From: PRDV01 sp963710865
Lineage (GTDB): Bacteria; Babelota; Babeliae; Babelales; Babelaceae
Reading direction: 5' to 3'
Length of the DNA: 64,000 nt
Assembly: GCA_963710865.1 (NCBI GenBank)
Contig: CAVQBR010000002.1
Coordinates: 806,001-870,000, forward strand
The notes below the pieces were generated by a model. It saw only the letters and a list, made by a program, of their open reading frames with translations. It did not search any database and was not told the DNA's origin. The position numbers were made by a program, and so were the translations under genes. The number at the start of each line of letters is the position of its first letter. Position 1 is the first letter of the stretch. Shown piece after piece: positions 15,728 to 23,850 of this stretch.

Positions 15728-18189
15728 TGAAGGTATACCTCATGCTTCTGTTTTGGACTTCTTTGCATGGATTTGAAACGCTTGAAGTTGCACAGCGCTA
15801 TGCTCAGCAGATTCCTGAGTTTCCTGAAAGTGATACGCTCGACGTTGATAAACCCAATTTTACTTCATTGTATAAGAAGTTGAGCCCCTACTGGTGGCAA
15901 CGGGTGATGCGTAGAATAGGTATTCAAAAACCTCTCTGGGAACCTGCAGATTTTGTAAGGCTTCTTCACGAAGTGGTAAAACAACGAGGTGCCACCGATC
16001 TTGCAAAAGAATATTTTGTAATAGAGAATAAGCGTGTATCAGTAGAAGAAAAGGCGCAGATTACCGTTTCAGCAGATACCTCTCTCGTGATATTTGGGGC
16101 ATTACATGGAGCGTTTCATTCTTTTGTCAGAGATTTAACAGAGTTGGTAAAGCAGGGAGTTATTGATGAGCGCTTCAGGATACAAGGAGAGCATACCTAT
16201 CTTTTTTGTTTGGGTAATGCTATCGATCTGTCAGCATACTCACTGGAAACGGTGTCGCTTATCTTTCGATTAATGCTGGTAAATAAGGACAAGTTTTTCT
16301 ATGTGAAGGGAGAACATGAAATGGAAGAGCTCTGGCGCCACTATGGCTTGTATGCGGAGCTGAAGCAGCGTACTTCTGAGTTTCCCTTGAAAGAAATGGC
16401 AGATGCTCTTGATGCCCTTTTTACCACACTCCCTCATGAGGTTCCGATTGATATGCCAACAGGTGAACGACTTATGCTCGCAGCACAGGATGGTCAAAAA
16501 GCGGATGTTGTTATCATGGGCGACGATCCGCAGAAGAAGTATCGTAGAGGGCAGGGGCTGTATCTCATGGACGGTCCGGTAACGACTTGGTCAGTTGTTT
16601 CATCGCCGGTGAAGCTTTATCGGGTACGCTATGGATTCTTCTACGATTCATTTGTAAAGGTTCAATTGCAAAAGAGATTATATGAGAGCACTATCCAGGT
16701 CTATTACAATGATGGGAAGCCCTATTTTAAACGCGGGCCCACCTATAACTTACTCACCGGTAACTTGCTAGTTCGTGGTATTCCTCCTGTACCTGTTACT
16801 TCGCCAGCAGCGGTTGATTATGATGCAGCAGATTTAGATGATAGAATAACTTTTTTGCAAGAGCAGGTTGATCGGCTTAGAAAGCAGGTCAATCTTATAG
16901 ATAAGCAGGTGCCAAAAATAATCATTCATACGCCTACATCTGCCAAACGATTTGAGAAATTACGCACTGATGTTCCCATGACTCTGAAGGAGCTCAACAG
17001 GGTGGCTCGTGATAGTGAGCGAAACTATAATCTACTTGTTGATGATCTTGAGCATCTTATACTGGCTGCTCGCGCGAAAGGTGTATCTGTCGTGCTACCC
17101 GAAGAGCATGTGCATACGGACGAACAATCCATTGTGCTCGGGACAACTCTCGATCTTTCAAAGAGTGCCAAGGGACTAGGGGTTCCCTTTCGTTCTGGTA
17201 TGGCATTAAAAGTAAATAAGCAAAATCGGGAAGGGGGTATTAATGGAAAGACGGTCAAACTTATCTTTTTGGATGATGGCTACATTCCAGCTATCTCTCG
17301 CCAAAACATTGAGAAGCTTATTGCTGAATATCATACTCCTTTTATACTCTGTCCTGGAGGGACTCCTACGTTGCTCTCCGTTATGGATCTTATCAGAGAT
17401 AAAAAGATTCTTGTGCTCTTTCCCCAAAGCGGTTCACCATTGTTTCGAACCCCTGACCTGACCCATGTAGTGAATTTTCGAGCATCATTTGAAGATGAAG
17501 GAAAGCAGCTCACTGAGTATATTTTGAAGACCTATTTTCCGAAAAACTTTGTCTTTTTCTATCAAGATGATGCCTTTGGTATGAGTATTTTAAAAGGAGC
17601 ACGGGAGGCTTTAAAGCAGGCAAAAATGCCTCCTGGTGTTGAGGTAAGCTATTTAGCAAATACGACCTATTTTAAGGAAGCTGCACAGAAGATCCGTAAT
17701 GCGAACCCAGATGCGATAGGGTTCTTTGCAACTGGTCCAGCAACCATTCAGCTTATTCGAGATATTGGTGTTGAGTTCTTTGCCAATAAAAACCTCTATG
17801 CCGTATCGTCCGTTGGCGATGAAGCGACCATTCGGGTGTTGAAAGATAAAGGGCTCAATGTTATTTTAGGACACGTTGTTCCCAATCCGGAAACGAGTAT
17901 GTTGCCTATTGTAAAAGAGTATCGTGAGCAAATAAAGAAACAGGGCCAAAAAGAAAACGTCTTTTCATTAGAAGCGTATATTACAACAAGCATTACCTTC
18001 GATCTTATGTCGAAACTATCCTGGCCAATTACTATGGAGAAGCTCATACGGCAGGTTGAACAGAGTAGGGGCTATGAGTTTAAAGGGCTCACCCTTACCT
18101 TCAATCCTCAAACGCGTTCTCTTGCAAATTACCTCTGGATAGACGCTGGTGATGAACAATGGATTAAGCGGGAGATAAGCAAGCAATGA
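15724..18189 (+). CDS. Fusion: degenerate metallophosphoesterase-like domain, coiled coil, type 1 periplasmic binding protein (operon gene 2)
   Basis: This 821-residue protein has a signal peptide (MMKVYLMLLFWTSLHGF). Residues of about 100-345 are a sister of the domain in gene 1. They read FGALHGAFHSFVRDL, LGNAIDLSAYSLETV and YVKGEHEMEELW, where an active enzyme would have GDxHG, GDxxDRG and GNHE. Key Asp and Asn residues are lost. A coiled-coil segment (about 375-455) follows. Residues 465-821 are a Peripla_BP_6/LivJ-like binding domain: LGTTLDLSKSAKGLGVPFRS, NREGGINGKTVKLIFLDDGY, LFPQSGSPLF, FFYQDDAFGMS and ANPDAIGFFATGP. These proteins bind amino acids or similar small ligands. No ABC permease or ATPase gene is adjacent; an ion channel gene follows, overlapping by ATGA. 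I infer a ligand-sensing role rather than import. Confidence 0.8.
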   Translation: MMKVYLMLLFWTSLHGFETLEVAQRYAQQIPEFPESDTLDVDKPNFTSLYKKLSPYWWQRVMRRIGIQKPLWEPADFVRLLHEVVKQRGATDLAKEYFVIENKRVSVEEKAQITVSADTSLVIFGALHGAFHSFVRDLTELVKQGVIDERFRIQGEHTYLFCLGNAIDLSAYSLETVSLIFRLMLVNKDKFFYVKGEHEMEELWRHYGLYAELKQRTSEFPLKEMADALDALFTTLPHEVPIDMPTGERLMLAAQDGQKADVVIMGDDPQKKYRRGQGLYLMDGPVTTWSVVSSPVKLYRVRYGFFYDSFVKVQLQKRLYESTIQVYYNDGKPYFKRGPTYNLLTGNLLVRGIPPVPVTSPAAVDYDAADLDDRITFLQEQVDRLRKQVNLIDKQVPKIIIHTPTSAKRFEKLRTDVPMTLKELNRVARDSERNYNLLVDDLEHLILAARAKGVSVVLPEEHVHTDEQSIVLGTTLDLSKSAKGLGVPFRSGMALKVNKQNREGGINGKTVKLIFLDDGYIPAISRQNIEKLIAEYHTPFILCPGGTPTLLSVMDLIRDKKILVLFPQSGSPLFRTPDLTHVVNFRASFEDEGKQLTEYILKTYFPKNFVFFYQDDAFGMSILKGAREALKQAKMPPGVEVSYLANTTYFKEAAQKIRNANPDAIGFFATGPATIQLIRDIGVEFFANKNLYAVSSVGDEATIRVLKDKGLNVILGHVVPNPETSMLPIVKEYREQIKKQGQKENVFSLEAYITTSITFDLMSKLSWPITMEKLIRQVEQSRGYEFKGLTLTFNPQTRSLANYLWIDAGDEQWIKREISKQ

Positions 18190-19199
18190 ATGGTATAGCG
18201 GTTCGTTTTCAGGTAATAACTCTCAGTGTTACGCTTGGCATTATTCTCTTTTTTATCATAAGTGAGCTTAATAAGTTTTGTTCCAAGGATATGCCTCCTG
18301 CTATTCATACCTTAACGCCGCATGATACCTGGTATACCTCTAGTCAAGCACGGGTTCGAGTTGGACTTACTATTACCGATTTTCCTCAATTTGAGGTGAC
18401 CGCGAATAAGTTTAAGCTGACGGGGATCCTCTGGTTTATCTATGATCCAAGCCTGATTGCGCCAGAAGTTATAGAGAAGTTTTCGTTCCGCAGGGGAGAG
18501 ATTGAATACAAGTCGCAACCTTCAAGTATTTTACTTGATGACAAGGTATTTGTTCGGTATGACATTAAAGTTGCATTTCAATCAAATCTCTATTACGGCT
18601 TTTTCCCGTTTGAAGATCACCGCATTTATCTCTCGCTCATTAATACCTTCGTTCATCCTGGCGAGCTCATTTTTGAATCATCCCATGAATATTTCTTCGT
18701 GGAGAATGATGTGCAGGTATCAGGCTGGAGATACTATGATCATCGGGTAATGACTGGCTTTGGAATTAAGCATTTAGCAGGGATTGACCGCAAGATAACG
18801 TATCCCGAGGTGCTCTTTGAGATCGATTTCTTTCAAGATAGTCTGCGCTATATTTTAACTATCATATTACCGCTCTTAATTATTTTCCTTATCGATATGT
18901 TTTCACTCTGCCTTGATCAGCATGACAATCAGTCTACCTTGGTCCAATTATCAAGCGGAAACATCATTGCCCTCGTTGCGTATCGCTTTGTTATGGAAAC
19001 TATAGCTCCCCATGTCGGCTATCTCATGATTGCCGATTATATCTTTTATCTCTTTCTGTTTACTTGCTTTGCCACTTTTGTGATCAATAGTATAGGGCCC
19101 TATTTGACTATTCTTCAGAAGAAAATCGTCAGCTTGGTTATGCAAAGTCTCGTTCTGAGTGTCTTTACGTATTTGTTTACGGTCATGATTCAGTGTTAG
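18186..19199 (+). CDS. Prokaryotic pentameric ligand-gated ion channel (pLGIC/Cys-loop superfamily) (operon gene 3)
   Basis: This 337-residue protein has a hydrophobic N-terminus (8-27). A beta-rich extracellular domain (about 50-218) carries family marks: RVRVGLTITDF, then a conserved F-x4-G-x-LWFIYDP region and FFPFEDHRIYLSL at 139-151. The last is the Pro-loop, matching the usual FPFD motif. A GW pair at 180-181 sits where the family has it. Four membrane helices follow: M1 221-241 with Pro 229, M2 about 249-271 ending in ME-T, an M2-M3 linker with Pro 275 and Tyr 279, M3 279-300 and M4 312-335. The length and order match GLIC-type channels. There is no Cys loop, as usual in bacteria. Ion selectivity cannot be read because the M2 alignment is uncertain at its cytoplasmic end. 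It is translationally coupled to the binding-protein gene, which suggests that protein presents the ligand. Confidence 0.88.
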   Translation: MNGIAVRFQVITLSVTLGIILFFIISELNKFCSKDMPPAIHTLTPHDTWYTSSQARVRVGLTITDFPQFEVTANKFKLTGILWFIYDPSLIAPEVIEKFSFRRGEIEYKSQPSSILLDDKVFVRYDIKVAFQSNLYYGFFPFEDHRIYLSLINTFVHPGELIFESSHEYFFVENDVQVSGWRYYDHRVMTGFGIKHLAGIDRKITYPEVLFEIDFFQDSLRYILTIILPLLIIFLIDMFSLCLDQHDNQSTLVQLSSGNIIALVAYRFVMETIAPHVGYLMIADYIFYLFLFTCFATFVINSIGPYLTILQKKIVSLVMQSLVLSVFTYLFTVMIQC

Positions 19200-19222
19200 T
19201 GCTTTTGAAGGCATTACGAGCA

Positions 19223-19496
19223 TTATGGGTGTGGAAGAATGGCTATTACAAAAATTATACCAGAATACGCGATATGCTGATGCTGTTTCGCTTTGAGTAT
19301 AGGCTGTAAACACTTTTTCTCCATTTGCGCCTTTAAATGATTTGTATTCATGGGTATTAAGCGCAGGATGTCGTAAGTTTGTTTCCAAAAAACCGAGGCA
19401 TTTAAGTATGTCTTTTAAGATCCTCTTTTTTGAAGGATCCCTTTTGAGCTCTTCGAGCGTGATAACAGCATTTTCAGTAAATCGCTGTGAATGCAA
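19223..19496 (-). pseudogene. RelE/ParE-like (HigB-type) toxin, frameshifted
   Basis: The reading starts at a TTG at 19496 preceded by AAGGAG, just past the antitoxin stop. It gives LHSQRFTENAV, LEELKRDP, NLRHPALNTHEYKSFKGANG and EKVFTAY, then AYRVFW, all typical of this toxin family. The family normally continues with a Tyr-Gly turn and ends ITPHP. Here that end (IIFVIAILPHP, stop at 19223-19225) is in another frame, so a small out-of-frame deletion removed about eight residues. In the unshifted frame the reading continues to 18951, antisense to the ion channel, which is not a plausible protein. The toxin is therefore probably inactive. Confidence 0.75.
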
Positions 19497-19497
19497 A

Positions 19498-19752
19498 TTA
19501 CTCCTTAAGATATTTTTTGAATGAACCAAGATCAATCGAAGCCTCTTGTTTTAAGCTTTTTTTGAGCTGGTCTAATAATTCTTTATTTTTCGGTTCAAAA
19601 AGCCATGCTTCTTCGGCAGGCATTTCACGTATTGGTTCCAATATAATTTTTCCTTCGTGGGCATATGCTTTAAAAAGTGCAGGTATATCTTTTAAAAGCT
19701 TTGTCAGTGATATTCGATTGCGTGAATCCACTTTTAAATAAATAGATTTCAT
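19498..19752 (-). CDS. AbrB/MazE-like antitoxin, partner of the broken toxin
   Basis: This 84-residue protein begins MKSIYLKVDSRNRISLTKLL, the swapped-hairpin AbrB-type DNA-binding start. It then has GKIILEPIREMPAEEAWLF, a typical antitoxin end of the domain. The Lys-rich C-terminus (SLKQEASIDLGSFKKYLKE) would wrap the toxin. The stop lies one base before the toxin TTG and is overlapped by its ribosome site. It is intact while the toxin is broken, as expected for an antitoxin that is harmless to keep. A second, decayed copy of this gene lies at 23689-23850. Confidence 0.75.
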   Translation of the reverse strand: MKSIYLKVDSRNRISLTKLLKDIPALFKAYAHEGKIILEPIREMPAEEAWLFEPKNKELLDQLKKSLKQEASIDLGSFKKYLKE

Positions 19753-19924
19753 TTTGGGTCCTTTTGAATCTGGTGTTTTTCAGGTCAAATAGTAGCATAA
19801 AATGGGCAATGGTTCAAGTGGGAATATGGGAATTTTTTAGATGCGCAGCACGATAGAAAATCCTTAGGCTTAACTTTATTTGGAGCTATTTCTCAAGGTG
19901 GACTTTTTGGAAAGCAGAGTTCCA

Positions 19925-20080
19925 ATGGACTCGTGATGGTCATGTTCCTAGAAAAACCCCTATCAGAAGTCTAGGGAAAATCATTTGATGGTTTTGTTGA
20001 GATTAACAGCGAAAGCAACGGGGGCTCATAAGATTTTCCAGCGAGAAATGTTGACCAAAAAATAATCGTGGTCAAACGTT
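19925..20080 (+). pseudogene. Decayed fragment of a DUF4143-type ATPase
   Basis: Read across frames, this stretch gives TRDGHVPRKTPIRSLG, then GKSFDGFVEIN, then DFPARNVDQKII. These align with RGGRQIGKTHAVRVLG, GKSFDNFVEIN and ENDLDPHQII of the intact ATPase at 21216-22727. The Walker A lysine is kept but frameshifts and a stop interrupt it. Only about 50 residues are recognisable, so it is a remnant of an old duplicate on the opposite strand. Confidence 0.55.
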
Positions 20081-20105
20081 AGGTTACCTTTTTCACGCCT
20101 CATTC

Positions 20106-20172
20106 TGTGTAAATCCGACATTAATTGATGAATTTACACAAAAAATTAGCCCGATTTCTTGTGTAAATCCGA
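20106..20172. repeat. Short direct and inverted repeats
   Basis: TGTGTAAATCCGA occurs at 20106-20118 and again at 20160-20172. The inverted form ATTTACACA is at 20132-20140. No gene is evident nearby; this may be a recombination scar or a mobile-element end remnant. Confidence 0.5.
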
Positions 20173-20388
20173 TATTTGATGTGTGATTTGTGATGGTGGG
20201 CTTAAAACGTCTACTAAAAGCACATTGCTATGGCTTGGTAGAGTGAACCGTTACTGTCTAAAGCTGACTTATTGTTGAATTTTAAAAAACTGCATTTTGA
20301 CGAATAGGGGGTTGCGATGGTAAAGTGTAAGGGCAAATATACGTGAGCTACTTAATGTACCGGTCACTTTTTTAAACAGGGTGGAGTT

Positions 20389-21099
20389 ATGATAACTTCT
20401 GAAGATATTCTTAAGCAGCTGGAAATCCTGGGACAGGATTCTATTAAAAAGACTTTTCTTAGGCACGGAATTAAAGAACCTGTTTATGGAGTTAAGATTG
20501 AGGAATTGAAGAAAATCCAAAAAAAGATAAAGCAAAACCACGTCCTTGCGCTGGAATTGTATGCTTCTGGTGTACATGATGCAATGTATTTGGCTGGGCT
20601 CATCGCTGAACCTGAAAAAATGTCCCTAGAAGAACTGCAAGCATGGGTTACGCTCGCAAATTCTCCTATCCTCAACGAAAATACTGTTGCGGGTGTCGCT
20701 GCAGAAAGCAAGTTTGGAAAGCGCATTGCGATCGAATGGATTAATTCATTGGACGAAGGCCTAGCGAGTTCAGGATGGTCAACTCTGTCTGGAATTGTAT
20801 CCATTAAAGAGGATACAGAATTGGATATTCCTGAATTAAGGAAATTACTTGAACGAGTAAGCAGTTTAATTCATAGCAGCCCTAATCGAGTAAAAAAAAT
20901 GATGAACGGCTTTGTCATTGCAATTGGTATCTATGTGAAAGAATTGAATGCATTAGCCAAAGAAATTGCGCGCAAGATAGGAAAGGTAAGTGTAGATATG
21001 GGCGATACAGCTTGTAAAGTGCCTGATGCATTGGAATACATTAACAAAGCGGAAAGCAAAAACATCATAGGAAAAAAGAGAAAATCAGCCCGCTGCTAA
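20389..21099 (+). CDS. AlkD-like DNA alkylation repair family protein
   Basis: This 236-residue protein is all-helical and built of HEAT-like repeats. The opening segment has the KKTFLRHGIKEPVYGVKIEEL pattern, which resembles the conserved start of DNA alkylation repair proteins (PF08713), where the phrase is usually YG(V)xxxxLR. AlkD-type enzymes excise positively charged N-alkylated bases, but many family members have lost or changed activity. The C-terminus is Lys-rich (GKKRKSARC), as is often found for DNA binding. The conserved catalytic Trp/Asp pair of true AlkD cannot be confirmed by eye. GGTGGAG precedes the ATG. It stands alone between decayed regions. The family call is fairly sure; the activity is not. 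Confidence 0.75.
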   Translation: MITSEDILKQLEILGQDSIKKTFLRHGIKEPVYGVKIEELKKIQKKIKQNHVLALELYASGVHDAMYLAGLIAEPEKMSLEELQAWVTLANSPILNENTVAGVAAESKFGKRIAIEWINSLDEGLASSGWSTLSGIVSIKEDTELDIPELRKLLERVSSLIHSSPNRVKKMMNGFVIAIGIYVKELNALAKEIARKIGKVSVDMGDTACKVPDALEYINKAESKNIIGKKRKSARC

Positions 21100-21215
21100 T
21101 ATCTGCTATTTTGGTTGCTCAAGTACGTCCCTAAGGTGTCCATCAAGTTTTAAAACAACGAAAATTAATGCGATATGACTGATAATAGCGGAGGTTCCTT
21201 GAAGAACTTGGATGA

Positions 21216-22727
21216 TCATTCAGAAAGGAGCTTCTGTGCAATTTCTGCAGTACTCTGAAATGCGCTTGCAAGCGCATACAAGGGATAAGAGCGTACCTTT
21301 TGGTGCTCAGGATAATTATGGCTTGAAAATCTTATTCCATAGGGTGATTTAAGATGGCTTTCCAGAAAGGTATTGAGACTTGCTAATGTTGATCCTAGAC
21401 CACTTTTCACCTCAATTGGAATAACGCTGTGGTTGTCCTGCGTAAGATAATCTACTTCTGCCTGGCCTTCACGACTAAATTTTTGCCAGTAATAGAGATG
21501 AGGCCGTCGTATAGTATGAGAATACGCCAAAAGTTCTTGACCAATAAATGCCTCTACGATGCTGCCTCTATTAATGAGTTCTTCTGCTGGAAACAGCAGC
21601 AAAGGACGAGCAGGTAAGTCTAACAGAGCTTGGCATAAACCGACATCGAGGAGTATAATTTTGAAATAGTCCTCATGCACTTCAGCTCCTAGGGGGATTC
21701 CCTGTCCAGAAGAATGGTAAATGCGATGTATGATTCCTGCAAGAGAGAGTAGTTCTAAACATGGAGCGAGTTCTCGTTTTCTATAGTCACCTTCAACAAG
21801 ACTGTATTTAAAGCGCTGTCCTAATTGGCGTGGAATTGATTCAAAAAGTGTATTAAGATACTTGAGCTCATGCTTTTTGCCATATTTCGAAAAGTCTTGA
21901 CGATAGGAGTCGAGAATTGAATGATGCACCTTGGCGCATTCAAGAGGATTGCTGTTTTTCCACCAACTTTTTACGGCTTCGGGCATTCCCCCAATGGCAA
22001 TATATTGACCTACTAGCCCGAGGAGTTTTTTATGGATAGGCTCAGGAAATTGTTCCGTAAGTGGGTGCTCTAAGATGGCTTTGACTAGTATATGTCCGCC
22101 TTCCATGGCATACAGAAATTCTAGAAAGGACAGTGGATGCATATAGAGAGATTCAATTCTTCCTACGGGCATGCCTTCTGATTGTATAGCAAAATCGAGG
22201 AGCGAGCCGGCAGCAATAATATGAAGCTCAGGCATAAGTTCATAAAAATATCGTAATGAGGTAAGGGCCCGAGGGACTGCTTGAATTTCATCAAAAAATA
22301 GGAGCGTCTTGCCCGGTTTAATTTCTTGAAGGGTTAAAATGGAGAGTGACTTAATAATCTGGTGCGGATCAAGATCGTTTTCAAAAAAGCTATGAGCATC
22401 TTTTCTTCGTTCGAAATTAATTTCGACAAAATTATCGAACGATTTGCCAAGAACGCGAACCGCATGCGTTTTTCCTATCTGCCTTCCACCCCTCACAAGT
22501 AAAGGCTTTCGGGAAAGACTTGACTTCCATTCTAATAAGTCTTTATCTACGAGTCTTTTCAAGGTTTCCTCTTTGTCTTCATGGTCGAAATTCAATGCTA
22601 TTGTAGCATGTCCATGGTCGAAATTCAAGGTATAAAAAGCGCTTCCATGGTTATTTTTCATGCCTACTTTTCCATTCCCATGGTCAAAATTCATGGGTAA
22701 AATTGATTGGCCACGGTCGAAATTCAA
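21216..22727 (-). CDS. ATP-binding protein, AAA_14/DUF4143 family, with N-terminal 11-residue repeats
   Basis: The frame has 503 residues. A Walker A of the family's special type, GGRQIGKT (residues 80-87), and Walker B LLFFDEIQ are clear. DUF4143 follows, with the FSREGQAEVDYL and IPIEVKSG blocks near residue 430; the E-V-D and E-V-K pattern resembles a PD-(D/E)XK nuclease fold. These proteins are common in host-associated bacteria and archaea, often beside toxin-antitoxin genes, and their function is unknown. The first 55 residues are five 11-residue repeats built on NFDHG. The start is uncertain: TTG at 22727, ATG at 22694 or ATG at 22661. None has a strong ribosome site, although GGAAAAG precedes the last. 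Confidence 0.9.
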   Translation of the reverse strand: MNFDRGQSILPMNFDHGNGKVGMKNNHGSAFYTLNFDHGHATIALNFDHEDKEETLKRLVDKDLLEWKSSLSRKPLLVRGGRQIGKTHAVRVLGKSFDNFVEINFERRKDAHSFFENDLDPHQIIKSLSILTLQEIKPGKTLLFFDEIQAVPRALTSLRYFYELMPELHIIAAGSLLDFAIQSEGMPVGRIESLYMHPLSFLEFLYAMEGGHILVKAILEHPLTEQFPEPIHKKLLGLVGQYIAIGGMPEAVKSWWKNSNPLECAKVHHSILDSYRQDFSKYGKKHELKYLNTLFESIPRQLGQRFKYSLVEGDYRKRELAPCLELLSLAGIIHRIYHSSGQGIPLGAEVHEDYFKIILLDVGLCQALLDLPARPLLLFPAEELINRGSIVEAFIGQELLAYSHTIRRPHLYYWQKFSREGQAEVDYLTQDNHSVIPIEVKSGLGSTLASLNTFLESHLKSPYGIRFSSHNYPEHQKVRSYPLYALASAFQSTAEIAQKLLSE

Positions 22728-22745
22728 TGGTACTTGACCTCAGCT
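22581..22745 (-). repeat. 33-bp tandem repeat array, five units, in frame
   Basis: Units begin at 22581, 22614, 22647, 22680 and 22713, exactly 33 bp apart. A conserved core of about 16 bp (plus-strand ATGGTCGAAATTCAA, variants in units 3-5) alternates with about 17 variable bases. On the minus strand each unit encodes x-NFDHG plus five or six variable residues. Unit 3 is the most diverged (KNNHG). Confidence 0.85.
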
Positions 22746-22853
22746 TGAAATACATATGAGCATCAAATTGTTATGTTCAGAAGGGCTGATTAATTCTGAT
22801 ATCTTACATGGATAGTGGTATGCAAATCATTAGCTGAAAGTCCTTTGCCTTCT

Positions 22854-23586
22854 TTACCCCAACTCCAAGTAATCATTGATTACCAGTTTCCACCGACTGT
22901 CTTTTTCGCCTGTTTGTTGATGGAAATCTGGAACCAAGGGCACATATCTTATTGTTCTCTGAGCTAGTTCTTTTTCAATTGCCTTCGCTAAATGGGGAAG
23001 CGACGTATAGGCTAGCAAATAACCGAGCCTTTGTAGTAGTGCGGTTGTTTTTTCCTGCTTTATGACATGGGTAAAGTTTTTTACAGTACTTTCTTCTGCC
23101 AAGGCGCCGACTACCAATGCGACATTGCTAATGTGACCACTAAATCTGTAAAAGTGGACCAAATCAATCATAGTTTGTTCTCTGGTAGCAATTTTTACGA
23201 AGCCAGTTGTCACAGCAATCTCCTTTGTAACAGCTGAGCTACATTCTTTGAATGTGTGAAATTCTATGTTACCTGGGTTGCTGTTCTGTTGCTCCATACA
23301 TTGATGCAGCACTCAAAAGCCCGATATAATAATCTTGTTTGAGATGTTCCATGAAGGGACCTGCAATCCAATCAGGAGGCAAAGAGCCTCGGTTGGTATA
23401 GTGGAGAGGAATGATCATGTAATAGTTGCTGATCAGTCGTTTCAATAGTTTCTTTTTTGAAAGCCGGTATGCTTGAAACCGAAATTGAGTTGGAGTAATG
23501 CCGAGTGCTGCGAGAGCTTCTTCTTTCGTGAAGAACCATTTGCCGCGAGGCAAGAGTTTTGAGATGTAGGTACGAAGGTATTTCAT
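22854..23586 (-). pseudogene. AbiEi-family antitoxin, broken by frameshift and deletion
   Basis: The 5' part (23586 to about 23272) encodes a winged-helix N-terminus (GKWFFTKEEALAALGITPTQ) followed by LLSAASMYGATEQQP, the hallmark of AbiEi-type antitoxins. It then hits a stop. The 3' part (from about 23280 to 22854, another frame) resumes at GNIEFHTF and contains TTGFVKIATREQTMIDLVHF, again typical. The family's QVFQVVT-like segment that should join them is missing, so a deletion with frame change occurred. AbiEi is a transcriptional repressor and the antitoxin of type IV systems. No AbiEii nucleotidyltransferase is adjacent. Confidence 0.75.
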
Positions 23587-23688
23587 AGTTAAAATGTTGC
23601 ATTTTTTGCATCATTTCGGCTATTAAATGTTATGTTTAGAGAGAGTTGATTCGGTTTGACGCTTTGCCTCATCCCATAGGTGTGCAAT

Positions 23689-23850
23689 TTATGGCTTAAG
23701 GTATTTCTTAAAAGAGCCGAGATCAATGGCGGCTTCTTGGTGTAAGCTTTTGTTGAGTTGGTCTAGGAGATATTGGTTTCAATTTGGGAGGCTTTGAAGG
23801 GCCTGAGTGCGGGGTATACCTGTTTGGTTAGGGATATACACATATAATTC
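23689..23850 (-). pseudogene. Decayed second copy of the AbrB-like antitoxin
   Basis: The minus strand ending at 23689 encodes QLNKSLHQEAAIDLGSFKKY, closely matching the C-terminus of the antitoxin at 19498-19752. Further upstream, ISLTK, PAL and FKA still align with its N-terminal part. The middle is deleted. No toxin remnant is recognised beside it. Confidence 0.65.

Larger units (their letters stand above)
19753..20388. other. Non-coding gap with gene debris
   Basis: No intact gene is seen. It holds the decayed ATPase fragment at 19925-20080 and the short repeats at 20106-20172 described separately. The last 200 nt, leading to the AlkD-like gene, show a GGTGGAG ribosome site before its ATG and nothing else recognisable. 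Confidence 0.6.

Noticed and set aside
14549..18189. Active serine/threonine-type phosphatases in the channel operon
   Set aside because: Metal-ligand residues of the DxH, GDxxD and GNHE motifs are replaced in both genes.
15724..19199. An ABC amino-acid importer made of binding protein and permease
   Set aside because: Gene 3 has a beta-rich extracellular domain and four helices with pLGIC motifs, not a permease fold, and no ATPase gene follows.
18951..19222. Extension of the toxin frame antisense to the ion channel gene
   Set aside because: Its sequence after AYRVFW has no family similarity, whereas the proper ITPHP-like end lies in another frame. It is read-through after a frameshift.
22581..22745. 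CRISPR-like array of repeats and spacers
   Set aside because: Cores are only about 16 bp with 17-bp gaps, far below CRISPR size. The array is in frame with the ATPase gene, and no cas genes are seen.
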